In this document: one piece after another, positions 7,801-14,875 of the stretch
How the letters are laid out: the number at the start of each line of letters is the position of its first letter
Numbering within the stretch: the stretch's first letter is position 1
Assembly (NCBI GenBank): GCA_964523675.1
Contig: CAZFZT010000059.1
Coordinates: 1 to 22,262 of the forward strand
Reading direction: 5' to 3'
From: CAZFZT01 sp964523675
GTDB taxonomy: Bacteria > Planctomycetota > Phycisphaerae > Phycisphaerales > SM1A02
Length of the DNA stretch: 22,262 bases
Made by a program: the position numbers and the translations under genes
The notes under the pieces: model-generated
Database searches by the model: none
Told to the model about the DNA's origin: nothing
What the model saw: only the letters and a program-made list of their open reading frames with translations

Positions 7801-8804
7801 ACAATCGTCTCAAGGTCACCTCGCAAGCGGACGTTGAATTCGCTGAGCCGGCGCGGTTCCGCTTCCTGAATCATGCGCAGCGCGGCTGGCACGCTTGCGC
7901 GCGTGACATCGAGCGGCAGCGCGCCGGTCAGCATTTCGTACATGAGAACGCCGAGCGAGTACACGTCGCTCCGCGCATCAAGCATCTCGGGGCGGCCGGC
8001 CACCTGCTCAGGACTCATGTACGCCAACGTGCCGATGATTTGTCCGGCATGTGTTTGAAGCGTCGTGACCATGACATCCAGGTCGGTGGCGCGTGCGACG
8101 CCGAAGTCAAGCACCTTCGGCTGGCCCTCCTCGGTCACCAGCACATTGTCGGGTTTCAGGTCACGGTGGATGACTCCCTTCTGATGGGCATGATGAACGG
8201 CCTCAGCAATCTGGGCGATGAGCAGGAGCCGGTCGCGGATGGTGGCCCGCTGATCACGCGCGTGTTCCCGAAGCGGCTTGCCTTCGATCATCTCCATGAC
8301 GAAGTACGGCCGGGCTCCGACTTCATTCCCGCTCTCATCTGCCGAGGTTGCGACGCCGGACTCATAGATTTGGGCGATTCCCGGATGTTGCAACTGGCCC
8401 AGGACGTGCGCTTCAACTTCGAAGCGGCGAAGTGTTTGCCGTGACACGGCTCCAGGACGCATCACCTTGAGCGCGACGCGGCGGCGCGGCGCGTCCTGTT
8501 CCGCCTCGTAGACAATGCCCATGCCGCCGGCCCCGAGGCGCCGAATGATGCGGTAACTGCCGATGCGCTGCGGCAGCGGAGCGTCGTCGTCGCCGCTCCT
8601 CAAGCCGGAGTACAAGACACTCTGCATGGCCGGTGTTTCGAACGTGGGGCAGCTTTGAGCGTCCATCATGAGCATGCGTTCGACCTGTTGGCGGATGCTG
8701 GTGTCGTCTGCATGCGCATCGAGGAACGAAGCCCGCTGCTCGGGTGGCAGACCAAGTGCTTCAGTGAAGAGCGCCTCGATGCGGTTGTACTCTTCAGTGG
8801 TCAC
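4815..8804 (-). CDS. Serine/threonine protein kinase with transmembrane segment and WD40 beta-propeller
   Basis: A 1329-residue receptor-like kinase. After an N-terminal helical region (EALFTEALGLPPEQRASFLD, then a short acidic linker), a complete Hanks-type kinase domain spans about residues 85-365: glycine loop LGAGGMG (90-96), lysine in VALKVM (113), catalytic D215 in HRDLKPDN, DFG (233-235) and SPE (264-266). All key residues are present, so it should be active. A transmembrane helix follows at about 386-409, then a short coiled segment. The rest is a large WD40-like propeller region with repeated SPDG/TGDAGGTIRVW-type blades, and last a TPR-like stretch near LVRYEALRAQQ and LLGEHDKAETS. 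Translation starts at GTG 8804, one base after the sigma factor's TGA, with AAGGG nine to ten bases upstream. The longer open frame to 8969 runs inside the sigma gene and is unlikely. The kinase would be cytoplasmic and the propeller outside or periplasmic. Confidence 0.93.
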   Translation of the reverse strand: MTTEEYNRIEALFTEALGLPPEQRASFLDAHADDTSIRQQVERMLMMDAQSCPTFETPAMQSVLYSGLRSGDDDAPLPQRIGSYRIIRRLGAGGMGIVYEAEQDAPRRRVALKVMRPGAVSRQTLRRFEVEAHVLGQLQHPGIAQIYESGVATSADESGNEVGARPYFVMEMIEGKPLREHARDQRATIRDRLLLIAQIAEAVHHAHQKGVIHRDLKPDNVLVTEEGQPKVLDFGVARATDLDVMVTTLQTHAGQIIGTLAYMSPEQVAGRPEMLDARSDVYSLGVLMYEMLTGALPLDVTRASVPAALRMIQEAEPRRLSEFNVRLRGDLETIVAKAMEKDRSRRYQSALDFAGDIRRYLNDQPIIARPASALYQFRKFAKRNKAVVTGAAAAFISITIGMIIATWFAVEASSQRSDAEQARDDLKRQRDAAREVAYRSTIAAASASLAAGDFQAAQSHLEQAIAEPAGANGGGSSPGWEWRHLRLQLDGASLVIDQPDGPVSELTLFPHEDRYYLYVAAGNAVKVFDTGDGSLKEHIPLGEHRAVRLAISPDGTLLLLELHPVERGAALPQVAMLRLDHAAGLESPATELWRRARAAAGRHVFSPDGRQVVVALIEDEAIAWLDAQDGSELTRFPIEGGAPVRVAYSPGDDEPNAVMFATSLPNNLGVTGLVSDDGEVTITTRVHFYSHAAFAPALRKIAWEVWTDGRVITADLRHGGIDQVPQRPGRERKPLAWHTPRTDARNAWLAVGDENEVLIWDVVQWEPFALLPGHERTVTSGCFSQDGRILVTGDAGGTIRVWSMPPTSSPWIVHRWDHWAQACGRLSPDGRTLATVGWSILRLWNVPEGTLRATYNLGSRYVDDVAFNSDGSFLAVSSRDRGLRVIEVLSADAAPGETGRVVLETDLIGNRPLAWAAADIIGRDTDALLWLNPGGVLEAYEIRLPESGTPSYERLSVFEFSPAPMHLMAVEDTHVFALAWSPTQAPPSEQQSKIQYHLIAFDLQSGRQIAEVTDSGDRPSSIALHGGTSPMIAIGDEGGHVHLWRLAPTGLEPIWSARSTGAAIRSLAFTQDGSRVAAGRVAAVDLLDSASGTTVASIPHKIGRVVGLGFTDHDAALVACGEDHPLAIFDAAGMAGEPRLPSELLAERSEFRQARLIADPLFESLLARSRVLAALETDSLSPWQLEAATAYTKRRDDHRSGLANDAIFAIRRGDYASALVRYEALRAQQNSLAPVWNSFCAKLHYLLGEHDKAETSLAEFMEWPMHIDYIGPADWALAALIAHHHGITDAASNAWKSALDAATTDGEPSFELDRAIWDEAKSRFASGRG

Positions 8805-8805
8805 G

Positions 8806-9399
8806 TCAATCGCCCTTCTGCAACTGAACGGCAAGCCACGCCCTTGCCGCTCGCCATCGTCTTGCCGCCTCCGCGCGCGAAATGTCGAGCACATCAGCCG
8901 CTTCTTCCGACGTGAGTCCGCCGAAGAATCGCAGTTCGACAAGCCGCGCGCGTTCGGGACTGATCTCACTTAGCCGCGCAAGCGCGTCTTCCAGATCAAG
9001 GAGATCAACGCTCGGCGTGTCTGATCCTGGCACGGCAGCGAGCGTAATGCGCTGGCGCTGGTCACGATCGCCTCCGCGCTTGATGGCGCCTTTGGCGCGA
9101 GCGTGATCAACCAGAATCTGGCGCATGATCTTCGCAATGAGCACGCAAAAGTGCTTGCGATCGTGAATGTGAATGCTCTTGGCTTCAACGAGACGGATGT
9201 ACGCTTCATTGACAAGCGCAGTGGCTTGGAGCGTGTTCGCGCCGGCGGCGTCGCCCAGTCGCTTGAAATGGCCGCCTGCGATGGCGCGCAACTCGTCATA
9301 GACGAGCGACAGCGCATCGCTGGCAGCGGCATGGTCGCCGTCGGTAATCCGAGCCAACAATTCTGTCAGATCACCCTTCACGTCGTCAGCATGCGTCAA
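8806..9399 (-). CDS. ECF-type RNA polymerase sigma factor (planctomycete/acidobacterial ECF-like family)
   Basis: A 197-residue sigma-70-related factor resembling the ECF subfamily often found beside Ser/Thr kinases in Planctomycetes and Acidobacteria (TIGR02999 type). Region 2 is marked by LVYDELRAIAGGHF, ATALVNEAYIRLV and FCVLIAKIMRQILVDHARAK; region 4 by ARLVELRFFGGLTSEEAADV followed by the helix-turn-helix around ISRAEAARRWRAARAWL. No anti-sigma gene is adjacent, so the partner is presumably the WD40 kinase, whose GTG start follows after a one-base gap. The start is uncertain: TTG 9399 has a TATACT box 7 bases upstream, which supports a leaderless start, while GTG 9381 would shorten it by six residues. 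Control of this factor by phosphorylation is an inference from the gene pairing. Confidence 0.92.
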   Translation of the reverse strand: MTHADDVKGDLTELLARITDGDHAAASDALSLVYDELRAIAGGHFKRLGDAAGANTLQATALVNEAYIRLVEAKSIHIHDRKHFCVLIAKIMRQILVDHARAKGAIKRGGDRDQRQRITLAAVPGSDTPSVDLLDLEDALARLSEISPERARLVELRFFGGLTSEEAADVLDISRAEAARRWRAARAWLAVQLQKGD

Positions 9400-9406
9400 C
9401 TCGCGC

Positions 9407-9412
9407 AGTATA
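9407..9412 (-). promoter_or_regulatory. -10-like TATACT before the sigma factor
   Basis: On the minus strand TATACT, close to the sigma-70 consensus, ends 7 bases before TTG 9399. A TTCAGA that could act as a -35 box lies 17 bases upstream of it. It would begin the sigma-kinase-InaA-like transcript. Confidence 0.55.
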
Positions 9413-9462
9413 CCAGATGCCGAACCGGATCTGAAGAACGGAAAGCGATGAATGGGCGACAG

Positions 9463-10458
9463 TCACGCATGGGCCGGGGGGACGATGTGCGGCGGCTGCG
9501 CGCCAGTGAGGACCGCGATGATGTTGTCTACGGCGATTTCCATCATCCACACACGATCATCGACCGTTGCACTGCCCAGGTGAGGAAGCAGGAAGACGTT
9601 GTCAAGTCGCGCAAGTCCCTCAGCAAGCTTGGGCTCATGTTCATACACATCCAACCCTGCTGCGGCAATGGAACGTTCGCGCAGCGCGCGAACCAGCGCA
9701 TCTTCATCAATCACCGCGCCGCGCGCCGTGTTTATCAGGATGGCGGAGCGTTTCATGTGCGAAAGGCGCGTTGCATCGATCAGATGACGTGTCTCATCGG
9801 TCAGCGGTGTGTGAATGCTCACGAAGTCCGCCTGCGCAAGTCCCTCATCTAAGGTGACACGCCTGGCTCGCACCGGCGCGCCTTCAAGGTCGGGCTTCGC
9901 CGAGCGCGACACGTAGAGGACGTTCATGTTCCACCCGATCGATCGTCTGGCTGTTGCGCTGCCGATGCGACCTGCGCCAACGATGAGCAGCGTCTTGCCG
10001 ATGATTCGATGGCCAAGCAGTTGCAGCGGGGCAACCCCGGTCCATGTGCCGCTGCGCACGAGGTCGGTCGCCTCGGCCGCACGCCGCGCCGCGCCAAGCA
10101 ACAGCAGCCATGCAATGTCAGCCGTCGGTTCAGTCACAGCATCGGGCGTGTGTCCGACGACAACGCCACGTGTGGCAGCTTCGACAAGATCAACATTGTC
10201 AACGCCGACCGCGTAGTTGCTTACGATTCGGAGTTGTGGCCCGGCGGCATCGAAGAACTCGGCATTGATGAGCGTGTCGGCGGGTGTTGCCAGAACCGCC
10301 TCGGCGCCGGCGACCGCGCGAAGCAGTTCGGAACGGGTGAGCCGTTCATCCTTCGGATTGGTCCAGACGTGCTTGAAACCAGCGGCAGCGAAGCGGCCGA
10401 CAGGATCGCCCGGGAGCGGCCGCGTGATGACGATACGTTGTTGATCTGGCTTGGTCAT
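9463..10458 (-). CDS. D-isomer specific 2-hydroxyacid dehydrogenase (glyoxylate/hydroxypyruvate reductase-like)
   Basis: A 331-residue NAD(P)H-dependent reductase of the D-2-hydroxyacid dehydrogenase family, nearest to glyoxylate/hydroxypyruvate reductases. The nucleotide site is VGAGRIG (about residues 160-166). The catalytic triad is R246 in INTARGAVID, E275 in DVYEHEP and H293 in LLPHLGSAT, and the substrate loop NYAVGVDNVD is intact. The likely reaction is reduction of glyoxylate to glycolate or hydroxypyruvate to D-glycerate, but related enzymes act on other 2-ketoacids, so no symbol is given. ATG 10458 is preferred because the longer frame to 10515 would overlap tatD on the other strand. 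A TATGCT box lies 12 bases upstream. It stands 63 bases before the sigma factor, in the same direction. Confidence 0.92.
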   Translation of the reverse strand: MTKPDQQRIVITRPLPGDPVGRFAAAGFKHVWTNPKDERLTRSELLRAVAGAEAVLATPADTLINAEFFDAAGPQLRIVSNYAVGVDNVDLVEAATRGVVVGHTPDAVTEPTADIAWLLLLGAARRAAEATDLVRSGTWTGVAPLQLLGHRIIGKTLLIVGAGRIGSATARRSIGWNMNVLYVSRSAKPDLEGAPVRARRVTLDEGLAQADFVSIHTPLTDETRHLIDATRLSHMKRSAILINTARGAVIDEDALVRALRERSIAAAGLDVYEHEPKLAEGLARLDNVFLLPHLGSATVDDRVWMMEIAVDNIIAVLTGAQPPHIVPPAHA

Positions 10459-10470
10459 GGCGAGCCGCTC

Positions 10471-10476
10471 AGCATA
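10471..10476 (-). promoter_or_regulatory. -10-like TATGCT before the dehydrogenase
   Basis: On the minus strand TATGCT ends 12 bases before ATG 10458, giving at most a very short leader. It overlaps the place where the -35 element of the divergent tatD promoter would fall. Confidence 0.4.
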
Positions 10477-10491
10477 ACGTCCCGACGCCGG

Positions 10492-10497
10492 TACACT
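10492..10497 (+). promoter_or_regulatory. -10-like TACACT, putative leaderless promoter of tatD
   Basis: TACACT is followed by seven bases and ATG 10505. No Shine-Dalgarno sequence is visible. It is identical to the boxes at 730 and 11721. Confidence 0.55.
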
Positions 10498-10504
10498 TGA
10501 ACGG

Positions 10505-11287
10505 ATGATCGACACGCATTGTCATCTGACATTCAGGCAGTACGAAGGCCGTATCGATGAAGTGCTCGCAGCCGCGCGGGCGGCAGGAGTCGGCGGTTGC
10601 ATTACGATCTCAACGACTTCGCAAGATTGCCTGCGCAACCTCCAGATCGCGCAGGAGCATGAAAACATCTGGTGCAGCGCGGGCGTGCATCCGCTTCATG
10701 CTGATGAGCCAGTTGACTGGAGCGACGTACGGCGTGTGGCGGAGGATCCCAAGTGCGTGGCATGGGGCGAGCTTGGACTCGACAATCACTATGAGAAGCC
10801 GGAGCGCGCATTGCAAAATGAAGTGCTCAAGACGCAATTGGGCTTCATTGAGCAGTGGTCACAACAAGGGCTGGAGAAGCCGATCGTCGTACACTGCCGC
10901 GATGCGTTTGATGAACTGCTTGCGGTGTTTCGGAACGCCCCCTTCGATCCTGCACGGTATGTGTTTCATTGCTTCACGGCCGGGCCTGATGAGGCGCGCA
11001 AAGTGCTTGACTTCGGCGCATGGATCAGCTTCACCGGCGTTGTGACGTTCAAGAACGCGCCTGAGGTGGCGGCTGCGGCGAAGATGGTGCCACTCGATCG
11101 GATGATGGTTGAAACCGACGCGCCATTTCTCTCGCCGGAGCCGGTTCGGAATGTGAGGCCGAACGAGCCGAAGCACGTCGTTCACGTCGCGAAGTTCATT
11201 GCCGAGCTGCGCGGCATGGACCCGGCGGCGTTGGAGGCGCAGCTTGATTCGAATGCAGAGCGGTTCTTCGGCATCAAGTTGAAATGA
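10505..11287 (+). CDS. tatD: TatD family metal-dependent hydrolase
   Basis: A 260-residue TIM-barrel hydrolase of the TatD DNase family, full length. Metal ligands are visible in order: H5 and H7 in DTHCHL, E89 in WGELGLD, H130 in VVHCRDA, H155 in FHCF, and D205 in ETDAPFLSPEP. GVHPLHADE is also typical. Members have been described as 3'-5' deoxyribonucleases linked to DNA repair and quality control; the physiological substrate is not certain. The ATG at 10505 begins four residues before the first metal ligand, as in the family, and has a TACACT box 7 bases upstream. It is transcribed away from the dehydrogenase gene across a 46-base gap. Confidence 0.94.
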   Translation: MIDTHCHLTFRQYEGRIDEVLAAARAAGVGGCITISTTSQDCLRNLQIAQEHENIWCSAGVHPLHADEPVDWSDVRRVAEDPKCVAWGELGLDNHYEKPERALQNEVLKTQLGFIEQWSQQGLEKPIVVHCRDAFDELLAVFRNAPFDPARYVFHCFTAGPDEARKVLDFGAWISFTGVVTFKNAPEVAAAAKMVPLDRMMVETDAPFLSPEPVRNVRPNEPKHVVHVAKFIAELRGMDPAALEAQLDSNAERFFGIKLK

Positions 11288-11362
11288 AAACCCAGTTGCG
11301 CAGGATCGTCGGCGTGATGAACCACGTCGAGCAGGGGATTCAGCGCGAAGGCGCGATGGGCC

Positions 11363-11391
11363 GGAGGCGAATGCATTTCGTCGCCGCCTCC
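11363..11391 (+). other. Inverted repeat after tatD
   Basis: GGAGGCG and CGCCTCC form a seven-pair stem around a 15-base loop that contains the palindrome AATGCATT. It lies about 75 bases after the tatD stop. No run of T follows, so a terminator role is only a possibility. Confidence 0.25.
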
Positions 11392-11720
11392 AACCTCTCT
11401 AGATCGACCGGCAGAGTCCGCTTGCCGAAGCGCTTGCTTTGTTTGCGCGGCGACTTCCTGCTGCGAGTGCCCGCCTCCCTGCACTTCGTCGAAGTGGTCA
11501 CAGCCATTCGGGCTCCTTCAGGCGAATACTAAGAGCCGACACGTGCGGCGTTCGATTCGCTCAGTTACTCATATCGGTGAGATCGCATCATCAGTTCCGG
11601 CGATTCGTGCAATATGAGGAAAGGAGCGGATTGTACCGTGGGCCGCCGCAAGTGGATTACTGCTTTCTCAGCGGCTCCGGCGGCCGGGTTGTGCGCGGCT
11701 TCGGCCGGGCCAGTCGCCCA

Positions 11721-11726
11721 TACACT
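11721..11726 (+). promoter_or_regulatory. -10-like TACACT, putative leaderless promoter of the DUF2071 gene
   Basis: TACACT, seven bases, then ATG 11734. Same hexamer and same distance as at tatD. Confidence 0.5.
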
Positions 11727-11733
11727 GCGGCGG

Positions 11734-12495
11734 ATGACCGAGCGACTGCCCGATAACTCAGGCCCTGCAAGGCCCTCCGGCCCGGCACTGATGCGCATGG
11801 AGTGGCGATCGCTGCTGTTCATGCATTGGCGGGTGCCGGTATCCGTCTTGCGGCCGCTGGTGCCGGCGCACTTTGAAATCGACACGCTCGACGGCAGTGC
11901 GTGGATTGGGCTGGTGCCGTTCACCATGCGTGATGTCAGTCCAACGTTCGTGCCGCGCTTGCCACTTCCGGGAATCACTGATTTCCATGAGTGCAATGTG
12001 CGAACCTACGTGAGGTATCGGGGAAGGCTCAACGACGATGTCGGCAGCGGCGTGTACTTTTTTAGTCTGGATGCAGCCAGCAGAGCGGGCGTGTGGGCGG
12101 CAAGACGGTTCTTTCACCTGCCGTACTTCTACGCCAGGATGTCGCTCTTCCGCGAAGGCGACCACATCGATTACGCGACAGAACGAATCGATGAGCCGGG
12201 TGGAAATCTGCGATGTTCATGGCGCGTCGGCGCACCATTGCCGATCTCCAAGCCGGGGGAGCTCGCGCATTTTCTGACGGAGCGCTATGCCCTTTTCACC
12301 GTAGACCACCACAATCGGCCGCGTCGTTGCAGGATTCACCACGCCCCCTGGCCGCTGCGCAGCGCCGAACTGCTTCGAATGGACGATTCGCTGCTTCGGG
12401 CGGCGGGTATCGAAGTGGAGGGCCGGCCGTTGCTGCATCATGCCGAGCGTCTGCGCGTCAAGGCATGGGGCTTGGAGGTTCTGCGTGCCTGTTGA
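11734..12495 (+). CDS. DUF2071 (YqjF-like) family protein
   Basis: A 253-residue protein with the pattern of the DUF2071/YqjF family, whose biochemical role is unknown; the fold resembles acetoacetate decarboxylase. Recognisable parts are RSLLFMHWRVPVSVLRPLVP, DTLDGSAWIGLVPFTM, FHECNVRTYVRYRGR, GVYFFSLDAASRAGVWAARR, YFYARMSL and LTERYALFTV. It looks complete. ATG 11734 is favoured because the family begins a short distance before the RxLLFMHW motif and because of the TACACT box. The frame is open further upstream to GTG 11638, preceded by AAGGAG, which would add a basic-then-hydrophobic stretch (GRRKWITAFSAAPAAGL) resembling a Tat signal. It converges on glnN across 26 bases. Confidence 0.85.
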   Translation: MTERLPDNSGPARPSGPALMRMEWRSLLFMHWRVPVSVLRPLVPAHFEIDTLDGSAWIGLVPFTMRDVSPTFVPRLPLPGITDFHECNVRTYVRYRGRLNDDVGSGVYFFSLDAASRAGVWAARRFFHLPYFYARMSLFREGDHIDYATERIDEPGGNLRCSWRVGAPLPISKPGELAHFLTERYALFTVDHHNRPRRCRIHHAPWPLRSAELLRMDDSLLRAAGIEVEGRPLLHHAERLRVKAWGLEVLRAC

Positions 12496-12521
12496 CGATG
12501 GTCGGCGTTGCGGGCGCGATC

Positions 12522-14753
12522 TCACTTGATGAACAACAGTTCCCGATAGGTCGGCAACGGCCAGAGATCACCGGCGACGTGCTGCTCCAGCTTGTCGCCG
12601 AGTTCACGCAGGATGTTCATCTTCGGAATGACCTTGTCGCGCATCATTCTCGCGAGTTTGAGCGGGTCTTCGCTTTCTCCGCCGTGCGCGCCGGACAAGC
12701 CGTTCCCGGGCCGAGCCGCGTCCAGTGCATCAGTCGCCTTGCTGAATGCGGTGACCAGGGCAACGAACTCCTCGAGCATCTTCTGGACGTGATCCGCTTC
12801 GACACCAGCGGCTTGCGTCGAGGCGACGGCCTCCGCGAGATTCGCCTGATGCTCGAGCGCGGCTGGAAGAATCGCCTGCCTTGCGATCAGGACCATCTGC
12901 TCCGCCTCGATCTGTAGTTGCATGGCGTACTTCTCGAGCAGGATGTGAACGCGGCCATCGACCTCGGCCTTGTTCATGACGCCATACTTTCTGAACAGAT
13001 CGACCGCCTTTTTGGTGCGAAGCACGGGCAGCGCTTCGACCGAGTCTCGCAGGTTGGGCAAGCCGCGTTTCTCCGCCTCCTTCTCCCACTTCTTGGCGTA
13101 GTTGTCGCCATTGAAGATGATGCGCTTATGCTGCTTGACGACCTTTTTGAGAACGCTCTTGACCGCGCCTTTGAGCTTGGCGTCGGTCGGTCGGGCGCCG
13201 GCGGCTTTTTCGAGTTCGGTCGCAAGATAATCAAGGGACTCCGCGACGATGGTATTGATAATCGTGTTGGGCCAGGCCGCCGTCATCGACGCGCCGGGCG
13301 CGCGGAACTCAAATTTGTTCCCGGTGAAGGCGAAAGGCGATGTGCGATTGCGATCGCCGGTGTCGCGCGGAATCTGGGGAAGCGAACGGGCCCCCAGATC
13401 AATGGCGCCGCCTTTGATCGTGCGCGTCGGCAGGCCCTTTTCCAACTGCTCAATGATGTCGGTGAGCATATCGCCGAGGAAGATCGAGATGATGGCCGGC
13501 GGGGCTTCATTGGCGCCGAGACGGTGGTCGTTGCCGGATGAAGCGACGGAGGCGCGCAGCAGGTCGCCATGCAGATCGACAGCGCGGATCACGGCGCAGA
13601 GGAAGACGAGGAACTGCATGTTGGTATGCGTCTCGTCCTTGGGGTTGAGCAGGTTCACGCCGGTGTCGGTGCACATCGACCAGTTGTTGTGCTTGCCGGA
13701 GCCGTTGACGCCTGCGAAGGGTTTCTCGTGCATGATGGCGTGCAGGCCGTAGCGCGGGGCGATTCGCTGAAGCGCTTCCATGAGCACCATCTGATGATCG
13801 ACCGCGACATTGGACTGCTCGAAAACAGGGGCGATCTCAAACTGACCAGGTGCGACCTCGTTGTGGCGGGTTTTCACAGGGACGCCGATGCGGTAGAGCT
13901 CGCGCTCCACCTCCGCCATGAATGCAAGGACGCGAGACGGGATCGAGCCGAAGTAATGATCGGACAACTGCTGGCCCTTGGGCGGCTGCGCGCCGAAGAG
14001 TGTGCGATCACATGTGACGAGGTCCGGCCGCGCGAAATACAGATTGCGATCGACCAGAAAGTATTCCTGTTCTGGACCGACGGTGGTGCTGACGCGCTTG
14101 ACGCCCTCCGCCGAGCCGAACAGCCGCAGAATGCGCATCGCCTGCATGGAGATGGCATCCATCGAGCGGAGCAAAGGCGTTTTTTTATCCAGCGCTTCGC
14201 CTGTCCAAGACACAAACGCGGTGGGGATACAGAGCGTGACGCAGTTCTCGCCGCGCATGAGGAAGGCGGGGCTTGTGGGATCCCACGCGGTGTAGCCGCG
14301 TGCTTCAAACGTTGCGCGCAGGCCGCCGGATGGAAATGATGAAGCATCAGGTTCACCCTGCACGAGTGCGCTGCCGGAGAGCTCGAAGACGGCGCCACCC
14401 TTGCCATCAGGCGAGATGAGCGAATCGTGCTTCTCTGCGGTCTGTCCTGTGAGCGGCTGAAACCAATGCGTGTAGTGTGTTGCGCCGTTCTCGACCGCCC
14501 AGTCCTTCATGGCCGCTGCGACGATGTCGGCGATCTCTTCGTCGAGGGGTTCGCCGTAGTCGATGGTTTCCATCAGCCGCGCGTAAACTTCCTTGGGCAG
14601 GCGTTGCCGCATCACACGCTGGTTGAAGGAATCGCGGCCGAAGACCTGATCGACCCGCTGTTCATTGGGGATGATGTGGCCGTTGGTGTATCGGTGCGCG
14701 CTCCATGAGGTCGCTGCGGCGATGGCTTCGTGACGGGCATGATCGACGTTCAT
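12522..14753 (-). CDS. glnN: Glutamine synthetase type III
   Basis: A 743-residue type III glutamine synthetase, which makes glutamine from glutamate, ammonia and ATP in the cytoplasm. The length fits GSIII (about 700-740) and is far above GSI (about 470). Family features include THYTHWFQPLTG with EKHDS (about 92-111), TVGPEQEYFLVD (224-235) in the metal site, TRHNEVAPGQFEIAP (295-309), EKPFAGVNGSGKHNNWS (343-359) and FTGNKFEFRAPGAS (476-489). All look intact. ATG 14753 is supported by the typical N-terminus and a TAGAAT box 8 bases upstream. It is the last of five co-directional minus-strand genes and lies 122 bases after the astD-like gene, so it may use its own promoter while capturing ammonia and glutamate from the preceding pathway. 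Confidence 0.95.
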   Translation of the reverse strand: MNVDHARHEAIAAATSWSAHRYTNGHIIPNEQRVDQVFGRDSFNQRVMRQRLPKEVYARLMETIDYGEPLDEEIADIVAAAMKDWAVENGATHYTHWFQPLTGQTAEKHDSLISPDGKGGAVFELSGSALVQGEPDASSFPSGGLRATFEARGYTAWDPTSPAFLMRGENCVTLCIPTAFVSWTGEALDKKTPLLRSMDAISMQAMRILRLFGSAEGVKRVSTTVGPEQEYFLVDRNLYFARPDLVTCDRTLFGAQPPKGQQLSDHYFGSIPSRVLAFMAEVERELYRIGVPVKTRHNEVAPGQFEIAPVFEQSNVAVDHQMVLMEALQRIAPRYGLHAIMHEKPFAGVNGSGKHNNWSMCTDTGVNLLNPKDETHTNMQFLVFLCAVIRAVDLHGDLLRASVASSGNDHRLGANEAPPAIISIFLGDMLTDIIEQLEKGLPTRTIKGGAIDLGARSLPQIPRDTGDRNRTSPFAFTGNKFEFRAPGASMTAAWPNTIINTIVAESLDYLATELEKAAGARPTDAKLKGAVKSVLKKVVKQHKRIIFNGDNYAKKWEKEAEKRGLPNLRDSVEALPVLRTKKAVDLFRKYGVMNKAEVDGRVHILLEKYAMQLQIEAEQMVLIARQAILPAALEHQANLAEAVASTQAAGVEADHVQKMLEEFVALVTAFSKATDALDAARPGNGLSGAHGGESEDPLKLARMMRDKVIPKMNILRELGDKLEQHVAGDLWPLPTYRELLFIK

Positions 14754-14761
14754 AAGAGACG

Positions 14762-14767
14762 ATTCTA
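14762..14767 (-). promoter_or_regulatory. -10-like TAGAAT, putative leaderless promoter of glnN
   Basis: On the minus strand TAGAAT ends eight bases before ATG 14753, and there is no Shine-Dalgarno sequence. No clear NtrC or other nitrogen-control site is recognised. Confidence 0.5.
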
Positions 14768-14875
14768 TCGCGCTCGTATCGATCTATCCGAACTTTCACT
14801 TTCATCTCTCTGATGGTGGAAAACCTTCCGGTTGTCCGTGGCGTTCCGCTGCATTCCTCGTGCCTTGGCTCACCC

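Larger units (their letters stand above)
11288..11733. other. Intergenic region between tatD and the DUF2071 gene
   Basis: About 445 bases with no supported gene. An 82-codon frame overlaps the tatD stop as ATGA (11284-11532) but has no domain and an odd composition. Inside is an inverted repeat GGAGGCG (11363-11369) with CGCCTCC (11385-11391), a possible factor-independent hairpin after tatD but without a U tract. A Shine-Dalgarno-like AAGGAG at 11621-11626 precedes a GTG at 11638 that opens an N-terminal extension of the DUF2071 frame. A TACACT box lies at 11721. Confidence 0.45.

Noticed and set aside
7542..8444. Plus-strand open frame of 300 codons opposite the kinase
   Set aside because: It is antisense to the kinase domain with no recognisable motif; the sense strand is clearly coding.
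8805..8969. Extended kinase N-terminus inside the sigma-factor gene
   Set aside because: It would overlap region 4 of the sigma factor; GTG 8804 has a Shine-Dalgarno-like sequence and fits the tight stop-start arrangement.
11182..11484. Minus-strand 100-codon frame over the tatD 3' end
   Set aside because: Much of it is antisense to TatD and the rest shows no motif.
11284..11532. 82-codon gene overlapping the tatD stop as ATGA
   Set aside because: The overlap looks operon-like, but the product has no domain, is unusually rich in Arg, and has no coding signal I can defend.
14822..14833. Terminator hairpin AACC-TTCC-GGTT after astD
   Set aside because: A four-pair stem is too weak and no U tract is clear.
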